NCBI GenBank assembly: GCA_021792885.1
Contig: JAJYTV010000121.1
Span: 1 to 6,199, forward strand
Source: Bacillota bacterium
Lineage (GTDB): Bacteria; Bacillota; Sulfobacillia; JAJZYS01; JAJYTV01
Length of the DNA: 6,199 nucleotides
Direction of reading: 5' to 3'
A model generated the notes under the pieces. It had not been told where the DNA came from, searched no databases, and saw nothing but the letters and a program-made list of their open reading frames with translations. The position numbers and the translations under genes were made by a program. Shown here in pieces: positions 1 to 5,133 of this stretch (its first letter is position 1; the number at the start of each line of letters is the position of its first letter).

Positions 1-50
1 CCAAGTACGCCGAGTTCGACTGGCTATATTCCTTCGGCTTGAACAGCTGA
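1..50 (+). CDS. C-terminal end of an unidentified protein (partial)
   Basis: The frame that starts at base 3 is open from the window edge and ends at TGA (48-50). It gives the last 15 residues, KYAEFDWLYSFGLNS. The peptide is aromatic-rich and looks like a plausible protein C-terminus, but 15 residues are too few to name a family. It is in the same frame as the downstream phosphatase gene and separated from it by about 54 nt. The call rests only on an open frame reaching the edge and on the gene-like spacing to the next ribosome binding site. Confidence 0.4.
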   Translation, partial: KYAEFDWLYSFGLNS

Positions 51-90
51 GCGTGCTGTGGCACGATCGACGGCGGACTTGGGACCTGTC

Positions 91-96
91 GGGAGG
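91..96 (+). promoter_or_regulatory. Ribosome binding site GGGAGG for the PAP2 phosphatase
   Basis: GGGAGG lies 8 nt before CTG 105 and 5 nt before CTG 102. No ATG, GTG or TTG occurs in the phosphatase frame between the preceding stop (48-50) and TTG 165. This site is therefore the main argument that translation starts at a CTG codon, most likely 105. Confidence 0.55.
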
Positions 97-104
97 CCAC
101 GCTG

Positions 105-698
105 CTGAATTCCGTCGATCGCACGCTCTTCTTCTGGTGGAACGGCTTTGCCGGCAAGAACCCTTTGCTCGATGGCCTGGCGGTCGCTGGCGCGCAGTAT
201 GCGATCTTCGCCGTCGTGGCGCTCATGCTGGCGCTCTGGTTTCTCTTGCCGCGCCCCGAGGGACGCGCACGCAGGCGCCTTTTGCTCGCGGGGCTCTCGG
301 CGCTGATCGCGCTGCTCGTCAATTCCCTCATCGCCCTTTTCTACCCGCGCCAGCGCCCGTTCGCCGCATACCCCCACAAGGTCCACCTCCTGGTGGCGCA
401 CGCCCCGGACGCCTCGTTCCCCTCGGACCACGCTGCCGTCGCAGGCGCCGTGGCCTTTGTGATGTGGGCGGCGGGTCCGACCTACCGGGTTCTCTTCTGG
501 CTGCTCACGATCGTGATCATCCTCTCCCGCGTGTTCATCGGCGTGCACTGGCCGTCCGACGTGATCGGCGGTGCGGCCATCGGCGCCCTGAGCGGAAGCC
601 TGGTGCTCTTTGCGCAGGGGATCCTTGAACGTCCGATGCGCTTTGGGCTGCGGCTCTTCCGCTATGGCGGGGAGAGCCTGCCAGGCAAGGCCAGGTAG
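105..698 (+). CDS. PAP2-family phosphatase, probable undecaprenyl-pyrophosphatase (BcrC/YbjG type)
   Basis: This is a membrane phosphatase of 197 residues if started at CTG 105. Proteins of this type dephosphorylate undecaprenyl pyrophosphate outside the membrane, recycling the lipid carrier for cell-wall synthesis and giving some bacitracin tolerance. The PAP2 motifs are visible: a short C1 motif with RP at about residues 84-85 (no lysine seven residues before the RP, which as I recall is also the case in YbjG-type enzymes), C2 as SFPSDH ending at His109, and C3 as SR 141-142, His148 and Asp152 in SRVFIGVHWPSD. Hydrophobic segments lie at about 26-48, 59-80, 111-124, 127-149 and 152-174. The N-terminus NSVDRTLFFWWNGFAGKNPLLD fits the usual start of BcrC proteins; the next possible start, TTG 165, would remove it. 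Other lipid phosphates are possible substrates. It appears to be a single gene unrelated to the downstream operon. Confidence 0.85.
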   Translation: MNSVDRTLFFWWNGFAGKNPLLDGLAVAGAQYAIFAVVALMLALWFLLPRPEGRARRRLLLAGLSALIALLVNSLIALFYPRQRPFAAYPHKVHLLVAHAPDASFPSDHAAVAGAVAFVMWAAGPTYRVLFWLLTIVIILSRVFIGVHWPSDVIGGAAIGALSGSLVLFAQGILERPMRFGLRLFRYGGESLPGKAR

Positions 699-727
699 CC
701 GGGAACCCCCCGGTGTATACTGGGGGC

Positions 728-732
728 GGAGG
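728..732 (+). promoter_or_regulatory. Probable ribosome binding site GGAGG for the OsmC-family gene
   Basis: GGAGG lies 13 nt before ATG 746, a somewhat long spacing. It lies downstream of the alternative start GTG 713 and so cannot serve it. It favours ATG 746. Confidence 0.4.
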
Positions 733-745
733 TGTCGACGGCCAG

Positions 746-1177
746 ATGCTGAGCGGCAGTGTGACATGGACGGAAGGAATGGCTGTGATCGGTGCGAGCG
801 GCAGCGGCCACGAGGTCTTGATGGACGCTGCGCCCGCCGTCGGCGGGGAGGACCGCGGCGCCCGGCCGAAGGAGCTCACGCTTCTCAGCCTCGGCGGTTG
901 CACCGCGCTCGACGTGATCTCGATCATGCGCAAGATGCAGGTGCCCTTCGAAAGCTTCCGCATCGACCTCGAAGCGGACACCTCGGAGGCCCACCCCTCG
1001 GTGTTCACCGAGATCCGCCTCGTCTACAAGACGGAGGGCGAGGGCGTCCAACGCGAGAAGGTGGACAGGGCGATCCAGCTCTCGCAAGAGCGCTACTGCG
1101 GCGTGACCCACATGCTGAACAAGACGGCCAAGATCGTCGTGATCAGCGAGGTCAACGGCGAGCGAAAGGAACTCTAG
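746..1177 (+). CDS. OsmC family protein (YhfA-like peroxiredoxin)
   Basis: This is a 143-residue cytoplasmic protein of the OsmC/Ohr superfamily. Members are small dimeric thiol peroxidases that reduce organic hydroperoxides with a cysteine pair. The first cysteine sits in LSLGGCTALDVI (Cys52), at the start of the central helix, and the second in QERYCGVTHML (Cys118). Glu43 in PKELTLLSLGG matches the conserved glutamate before that helix. The start SGSVTWTEGMAVIGASGSGH fits the YhfA-like branch, whose physiological substrate is unclear. ATG 746 was chosen because the 11 residues added by GTG 713 are glycine-rich and unlike the family, and because GGAGG lies before 746. The gene follows the phosphatase by 47 nt and is followed by a large hairpin. 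No functional link with either neighbour is evident. Confidence 0.85.
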   Translation: MLSGSVTWTEGMAVIGASGSGHEVLMDAAPAVGGEDRGARPKELTLLSLGGCTALDVISIMRKMQVPFESFRIDLEADTSEAHPSVFTEIRLVYKTEGEGVQREKVDRAIQLSQERYCGVTHMLNKTAKIVVISEVNGERKEL

Positions 1178-1230
1178 ACACGGGGGAGCAGGCCGCCGGC
1201 GCAAGGCGCGGGCGGCCTGCTCGGCGTGTC
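1177..1230 (+). terminator. Long GC-rich inverted repeat, probable transcription terminator or end-of-transcript hairpin
   Basis: Arms GAGCAGGCCGCC (1186-1197) and GGCGGCCTGCTC (1211-1222) are perfect 12-bp complements around a 13-nt loop. Outside them GACACG (1177-1182) pairs with CGTGTC (1225-1230) across a GGG/GG internal loop. Within the loop CGC 1200-1202 can pair with GCG 1206-1208. The structure begins at the last base of the OsmC stop codon and precedes the catabolic operon, as expected for a terminator. No run of T follows the stem (the sequence continues CTTGGCGACT), so it is not a textbook intrinsic terminator. It may instead stabilise the transcript 3' end or act on both strands. 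Confidence 0.55.
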
Positions 1231-1270
1231 CTTGGCGACTGTCCCGCTTTCTCACATCATCGCGTGGCGG

Positions 1271-1276
1271 TACAAT
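1271..1276 (+). promoter_or_regulatory. Candidate -10 element TACAAT of the acyl-CoA catabolic operon
   Basis: TACAAT matches the sigma-70/SigA -10 consensus at five of six positions and stands out in a GC-rich gap of 140 nt. It would place the transcript start about 35 nt before ATG 1318. At 17-nt spacing the upstream hexamer is TTTCTC (1248-1253), a poor match to TTGACA, so the promoter would be weak or activator-dependent. The location between the hairpin and the first operon gene supports it. Confidence 0.3.
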
Positions 1277-1317
1277 CGCTGGTGGAATGGAACGGAAGCT
1301 GCGGCGGAGGCGAAGGA

Positions 1318-2460
1318 ATGGATTTTGCGCTCGCACCCGAAGACCGCATGGTGGCGGAGATGGTGCGTGACTTCGCGCAGGCGGAGATCGCCCCGGGCGC
1401 GATGGAGCGGGACCGGGACAGCCGCTTCGACCTCGAGATCTTCCGGAAGATGGGACAGCTCGGACTCCTGGGCCTGCCGGTTGCCGAGGAGTACGGCGGC
1501 TCGGGCGGCACCTACCTCCAGTACGCGATCGCGGTGGAAGAGGTATCGCGCGTCTGCGCCTCGACGGGGCTCAGCTTCGCGGCGCACGTCTCGCTCGGCG
1601 TCGGGTCGCTCAGCCTCCTGGGAGATGAGCGGCAGAAGCGGGAATACCTCGTGCCTGCGGCGCGCGGGGAGTACCTCGCCGCCTTCGGGCTCACCGAGCC
1701 CGGCGCCGGGTCGGATGCGGGGGGGACCCGCACGACGGCGCGCAAGGTGGACGGCGGCTGGGTGCTGAACGGCTCGAAGAGCTTCATCACGAACGCGGTC
1801 TCCGCGGGCGTCACGGTCGTCACCGCGGTGACGGATCCGGAGCAGGGCTCGCGCGGCATCACCGCGTTCCTCGTCCCGCGCGGCACGGACGGGTTCCGGC
1901 CGAGCGCGGCCTACGACAAGATGGGCATGCGTGCCTCGGAGACAGCGGAGATCCAGCTCGAGGACGTCTTCGTCCCCGACGACTCCGTGATCGGCGGGCG
2001 CGGCGAGGGACTGCACGGCTTCCTCGGGGTGCTCGATGCCGGGCGCATCTCGATCGGCGCGATCGGCGTCGGCATCGCGCAGGCGTCCTTGGACGCCGCG
2101 CTGCGCTACGCCCAGGAGCGCGAGCAGTTCGGCCGCAAGATCGGCAGCTTCCAGGCGATCCAGTTCAAGATCGCCGACATGGCGATGGAAGTCGAGATGG
2201 CGCGCATGCTGGTCTACAAGGCGGCATGGCTCAAGGACCAGCACGAGCCGTTCGGACAGGTGTCGGCGATGGGCAAGCTCTTCGCCTCGGAAGCGGCGAT
2301 GCGCGCCGCCTCGCAGGCCATCCAGATCCATGGCGGCTCCGGCTACATCCGCGAGTATCCCGTCGAGCGCTACCTGCGCGACGCGAAGCTTCTGGAGATC
2401 GGCGAGGGCACCTCGGAGATCCAGCGGCTCGTGATCGCGCGCGGCCTCGGATTGCGCTGA
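1318..2460 (+). CDS. Acyl-CoA dehydrogenase, short-chain (SCAD) type
   Basis: This is a 380-residue FAD enzyme of the usual family length. It oxidises an acyl-CoA to the 2,3-enoyl-CoA, passing electrons to electron-transfer flavoprotein. The N-terminal helical domain (about 1-120) leads into the FAD/substrate signature AFGLTEPGAGSD (122-133) and WVLNGSKSFITNA (148-160). The C-terminal helical domain carries REQFGRKIGSFQAIQFK and IQIHGGSGYIREYPVERYLRDAK. Glu363 in EGTSEIQR is the catalytic base position of SCAD and MCAD enzymes. The start ATG 1318 has GGAGG (1306-1310) 7 nt upstream; the frame is open far upstream, but that part has no family resemblance. It is the first gene of the operon, like B. 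subtilis yngJ. Context suggests isovaleryl-CoA or another short branched acyl-CoA as substrate, but the sequence alone does not fix this. Confidence 0.93.
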   Translation: MDFALAPEDRMVAEMVRDFAQAEIAPGAMERDRDSRFDLEIFRKMGQLGLLGLPVAEEYGGSGGTYLQYAIAVEEVSRVCASTGLSFAAHVSLGVGSLSLLGDERQKREYLVPAARGEYLAAFGLTEPGAGSDAGGTRTTARKVDGGWVLNGSKSFITNAVSAGVTVVTAVTDPEQGSRGITAFLVPRGTDGFRPSAAYDKMGMRASETAEIQLEDVFVPDDSVIGGRGEGLHGFLGVLDAGRISIGAIGVGIAQASLDAALRYAQEREQFGRKIGSFQAIQFKIADMAMEVEMARMLVYKAAWLKDQHEPFGQVSAMGKLFASEAAMRAASQAIQIHGGSGYIREYPVERYLRDAKLLEIGEGTSEIQRLVIARGLGLR

Positions 2461-2478
2461 GCACAAAGGAGGACGCCC

Positions 2479-2688
2479 ATGGAGATCCACAGCCCGATGG
2501 CGGGAATCGTGCTCCGCTTCTCTGTCGCGGTCGGCGAAGAGGTTGCGAGCGGCCAGGAAGTCGCGGTGCTCGAGTCGATGAAGATGGAAGTGCCGGTGAC
2601 GGCGGAGGCAGGCGGGCGCGTCGAGGCGCTCTCCTGTGAACCGGGGGCGTTCGTGCAGGAGGGCGACGCGCTGGTGGTTCTCGCATGA
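2479..2688 (+). CDS. yngHB: Biotin carboxyl carrier protein, free-standing (YngHB-like)
   Basis: This 69-residue protein consists of a single biotinyl domain and nothing else. The biotin attachment site ESMKME puts the modified lysine at Lys35, near the middle as expected. The flanking MEIHSPMAGIV and the GAFVQEGDALVVL end are the usual opening and closing strands of the biotinyl fold. It would carry carboxybiotin between a biotin carboxylase and the carboxyltransferase encoded next. The RBS AAAGGAGG (2465-2472) lies 6 nt before ATG. The gene begins 18 nt after the dehydrogenase, and its stop overlaps the carboxyltransferase start (ATGA, 2685-2688), implying coupled translation of the two partners. 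A lipoyl domain is unlikely given the Met-Lys-Met core and the carboxyltransferase neighbour. No biotin carboxylase gene is next to it, unlike in B. subtilis. Confidence 0.93.
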   Translation: MEIHSPMAGIVLRFSVAVGEEVASGQEVAVLESMKMEVPVTAEAGGRVEALSCEPGAFVQEGDALVVLA

Positions 2689-4208
2689 GCAGCCGCGACG
2701 AGATCGCGGCGCGCCGCGCTGCGATCGAGGCGGGAGGAGCCGAGAAGTACCACCGCCAGGCGCACGAGCGCGGCAAGCTCTTCGTGCGGCGCCGCCTCGC
2801 GCTCCTGCTCGACGAAGGCAGCTTCGTCGAGGACGGGCTCTTCGCCAACGACCTCGCGGGCGATCTGCCGGCGGACGGCGTGATCACAGGGCTCGGCCGC
2901 ATCGACGGCCGGCCCTGCGCCGTGATGGCGAACGACTCGACGGTGAAGGCCGGCTCGTGGGGCAGCCGGACCGTCGAGAAGATCCTGCGCATCCAGGAAC
3001 AGGCGGAGCGGCTCGAGATCCCGCTCTTCTACCTCGTCGACTCGGCGGGCGCGCGCATCACCGACCAGATCGAGATGTTCCCGGGCCGCCGCGGCGCCGG
3101 GCGCATCTTCTACAACCAGGTCCAGCTCTCGGGCCGCATCCCGCAGATCTGCATCCTGTTCGGCCCGAGCGCCGCCGGCGGCGCCTACATCCCGGCCTTC
3201 ACCGACGTGACGGTGATGGTCGAGGGGAACGCGAGCATGTACCTCGGCTCCCCGCGCATGGCCGAGATGGTCATCGGGGAGAAGGTCAGCCTCGAGGAGA
3301 TGGGCGGCGCGCGCATGCACGCCACCGTGAGCGGCCTCGGCGACGCGCTCCTCGCGAGCGAGGAGGAGGCGATCGCCTGGGCGCGCCGCTACTTCGCGCT
3401 GATGCCGCAGAACTTCCGCGGGGCGCCCTCCGCCGCGGTCCCCGCCGCCCCGCCGGCCGCAGACCTCGATGCGATCATCCCGGAGAACCAGAACCAGCCC
3501 TTCGACATGCACCTCCTGATCGGGGCGCTGCTCGACGAGGGCAGCTTCCTCGAGGTGAAGGAGCTCTTCGCTCCCGAGATGATCGTCGGGCTCGGACGGC
3601 TCGAGGGGCAGGTCGTCGGGATCGTCGCGAACCAGCCGAAGGCGAAAGGCGGCGTGCTGTTCGTCGACTCTTCCGACAAGGCGGCCCGCTTCATCTGGCT
3701 GTGCGACGCGTACAACATCCCGCTCGTGTTCCTCGCCGATGTGCCGGGGTTCATGATCGGGACGAAGGTGGAGCGCCAGGGCATCATCCGCCACGGTGCG
3801 AAACTGATCACTGCGGTCTCCGAGGCGACGGTGCCGAAGTACTGCGTCGTGGTGCGCAAGGCGTACGGCGCGGGACTCTACGCCATGGCGGGCCCGGCGT
3901 TCTCCCCGGAGGCGACGATCGCCCTGCCGACCGCCCAGATCGCGGTGATGGGGCCGGAGGCGGCCGTGAACGCGGTGCACTACAACCACATCCAGGAACT
4001 GCGCCCCGAGGAGAGGCCAGCGTTCGTCGCACAGGAGCGGCGCCGCTACCAGGAGGACATCGACATCCGCCGGCTGGCGTCGGAACTGATCGTGGACCAG
4101 ATCGTGCAGCCCGCGGAGCTGCGAGAGGAACTCGTGCGCAGGCTGTCGGCGACGCCCTCCCGCCATGCGGCGGCCCCGCCCAAGCGCCATGGCGTACCGC
4201 CGGTGTAG
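2685..4208 (+). CDS. yngE: Acyl-CoA carboxylase carboxyltransferase subunit, probable methylcrotonyl-CoA carboxylase beta (YngE-like)
   Basis: This 507-residue subunit transfers CO2 from carboxybiotin to an acyl-CoA. Length and layout match YngE-type carboxyltransferases. The N-terminal crotonase-like half (about 20-245) includes LVDSAGARITDQ (118-128) and the oxyanion/biotin-side motif PSAAGGAYIPA (161-171). The C-terminal half (about 270-490) has FLADVPGFMIG (349-359), GIIRHGAKL (366-374) and AYGAGLYAMAGPAFSP (393-408). In propionyl-CoA carboxylases the equivalent loop reads GGAYDVM; here Tyr399 replaces the aspartate, and the stretch resembles the methylcrotonyl-CoA enzyme loop GAGNYGMCG. 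Together with the downstream HMG-CoA lyase this favours 3-methylcrotonyl-CoA as substrate, with propionyl- or geranyl-CoA as alternatives. Residues 489-507 form a Pro/Ala/His/Arg-rich tail of unknown role. The start ATG overlaps the carrier-protein stop. Confidence 0.93.
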   Translation: MSSRDEIAARRAAIEAGGAEKYHRQAHERGKLFVRRRLALLLDEGSFVEDGLFANDLAGDLPADGVITGLGRIDGRPCAVMANDSTVKAGSWGSRTVEKILRIQEQAERLEIPLFYLVDSAGARITDQIEMFPGRRGAGRIFYNQVQLSGRIPQICILFGPSAAGGAYIPAFTDVTVMVEGNASMYLGSPRMAEMVIGEKVSLEEMGGARMHATVSGLGDALLASEEEAIAWARRYFALMPQNFRGAPSAAVPAAPPAADLDAIIPENQNQPFDMHLLIGALLDEGSFLEVKELFAPEMIVGLGRLEGQVVGIVANQPKAKGGVLFVDSSDKAARFIWLCDAYNIPLVFLADVPGFMIGTKVERQGIIRHGAKLITAVSEATVPKYCVVVRKAYGAGLYAMAGPAFSPEATIALPTAQIAVMGPEAAVNAVHYNHIQELRPEERPAFVAQERRRYQEDIDIRRLASELIVDQIVQPAELREELVRRLSATPSRHAAAPPKRHGVPPV

Positions 4209-4213
4209 CTCCT

Positions 4214-4220
4214 GAGGAGG
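4214..4220 (+). promoter_or_regulatory. Ribosome binding site GAGGAGG deciding a TTG start
   Basis: GAGGAGG lies 7 nt before TTG 4228. It fixes the HMG-CoA lyase start at that codon, where the coding sequence already matches the family N-terminus (VTLREVGMRDGLQ). Confidence 0.85.
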
Positions 4221-4227
4221 GATCGCG

Positions 4228-5133
4228 TTGGACCGTGTGACGCTGCGCGAGGTGGGCATGCGCGACGGCCTGCAGGCCGAGGACCGCACGCTCTCCACCG
4301 AAGAGAAGCTGGAGCTCCTTGCGGCCGTGAGCCGCTGCGGCATCGAGCGGCTGGAAGTGACGTCCTTCGTGCATCCGAAGGCCATCCCGCAGCTGCAGGA
4401 CGCGGAGACGCTGCTTTTGCGCGCCGAGAAGCCGGCCGGCCAGATCTGGTCGGCGCTCGTGCCGAACGCGCGCGGCGCCGAGCGCGCGGCGAAGGCGTCC
4501 CTGATTGACGAGTGGACCTTCTTCCTCTCCGCGTCCGAGGAGCACAACCAGGCGAACGTGCGGCGCTCAGTAGCGGAGTCGCTCGCGGAGGCGGAGGCGG
4601 TTGCGGAGGCGGCGCGCACGGCCGGCCGCGCCATCTCCGGGGTCGTCGCGACGAGCTTCGTCTGCCCCTACGCCGGCGAGACGCCGGTCGGGGACGTCGT
4701 GCGCGTCGCCCGCCGCCTCTACGGGCTCGGCTACCGCACGCTGCTCTTCGGCGACACGATCGGCGCGGCGTCGCCGCACATGGTGCGCCGCCTCGTGCGG
4801 GCGCTGCAGGACGCGCTGCCGGAGGCGACGCTCGGGCTGCACTTCCACAACACGCGCGGACAGGCACCGGCGAACGCGCTCGCCGGTGCCGCAGAAGGCG
4901 TCCGGATCTTCGACGGGTCGGTCGGCGGCATGGGCGGCTGCCCATACGCCCCGGGCGCGACGGGCAACGTCGCGACCGAGGACCTCGCGTGGCTTCTGGA
5001 GGCGGAGGGCTACGAGACGGGTGCGGACCTCGCGGCGCTCTCGGCGGCGGCTCTTCTTGCAGAGCGGCTCGCGGGCCGGCGCCTGCCCGGATCGGTGATG
5101 CGGACGTTCGAGGAGGGTGCCTGTGCCAGTTGA
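4228..5133 (+). CDS. mvaB: Hydroxymethylglutaryl-CoA lyase
   Basis: This 301-residue TIM-barrel lyase cleaves HMG-CoA to acetyl-CoA and acetoacetate, the last step of leucine breakdown. All key residues known from the human enzyme have counterparts: Arg12-Asp13 in VGMRDGLQ (human Arg41-Asp42), Glu43 (Glu72), the metal-binding His205 and His207 in LHFHNTRGQ (His233, His235), the catalytic loop cysteine Cys238 in GGCPYAPGATGN (Cys266), and Asn247 (Asn275). The motif FGDTIGAASP (174-183) is also typical. Conservation this complete makes a homocitrate synthase or another DRE-TIM lyase unlikely. The TTG start is supported by GAGGAGG 7 nt upstream. It begins 19 nt after the carboxyltransferase, and its last 11 nt overlap the hydratase gene. 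It corresponds to yngG of B. subtilis and liuE of Pseudomonas. Confidence 0.95.
   Translation: MDRVTLREVGMRDGLQAEDRTLSTEEKLELLAAVSRCGIERLEVTSFVHPKAIPQLQDAETLLLRAEKPAGQIWSALVPNARGAERAAKASLIDEWTFFLSASEEHNQANVRRSVAESLAEAEAVAEAARTAGRAISGVVATSFVCPYAGETPVGDVVRVARRLYGLGYRTLLFGDTIGAASPHMVRRLVRALQDALPEATLGLHFHNTRGQAPANALAGAAEGVRIFDGSVGGMGGCPYAPGATGNVATEDLAWLLEAEGYETGADLAALSAAALLAERLAGRRLPGSVMRTFEEGACAS
5111..5116 (+). promoter_or_regulatory. Ribosome binding site AGGAGG inside the end of the lyase gene
   Basis: AGGAGG lies 6 nt before GTG 5123. The other in-frame GTG, at 5117, directly abuts the site and cannot use it. The site lies within the last codons of the HMG-CoA lyase gene. Confidence 0.8.

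Noticed and set aside
52..65. Hairpin CGTGC/GCACG after the first stop codon.
   Set aside because: A 5-bp stem with a 4-nt loop and no T-run is too weak to call a terminator.
53..628. Frame starting at GTG 53 across the phosphatase gene.
   Set aside because: The product is Arg/Pro/Gly-rich without motifs, while the overlapping frame contains all PAP2 motifs.
699..713. Small hairpin CCGGG/CCCGG after the phosphatase stop as a terminator.
   Set aside because: The stem is only 5 bp and no T-run follows; runs of C and G here allow several alternative pairings.
716..721. TATACT as a -10 element for the OsmC gene.
   Set aside because: No usable -35 hexamer lies at 16-18 nt, the TG immediately before it lacks the extended -10 spacing, and the transcript start would fall on the ribosome binding site. 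A chance match remains likely.
610..1317. Upstream extension of the dehydrogenase frame, which stays open back to about 610.
   Set aside because: The extension is arginine- and glycine-rich, crosses the whole OsmC gene and the hairpin, and has no resemblance to the family. ATG 1318 with GGAGG upstream gives the normal protein length.
4573..4613. Repeated GCGGAG units inside the HMG-CoA lyase gene.
   Set aside because: They encode an Ala/Glu-rich helix (AEAEAVAEAAR) in the correct place for the family and reflect codon bias, not a separate repeat element.
2370..4634. Very long open frame (754 codons) on the minus strand opposite the carrier, carboxyltransferase and lyase genes.
   Set aside because: Its translation is rich in Arg, Asp, Glu, His and Leu with no recognisable domain, as expected opposite GC-rich genes where stop codons are scarce. 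The + strand genes there are certain.
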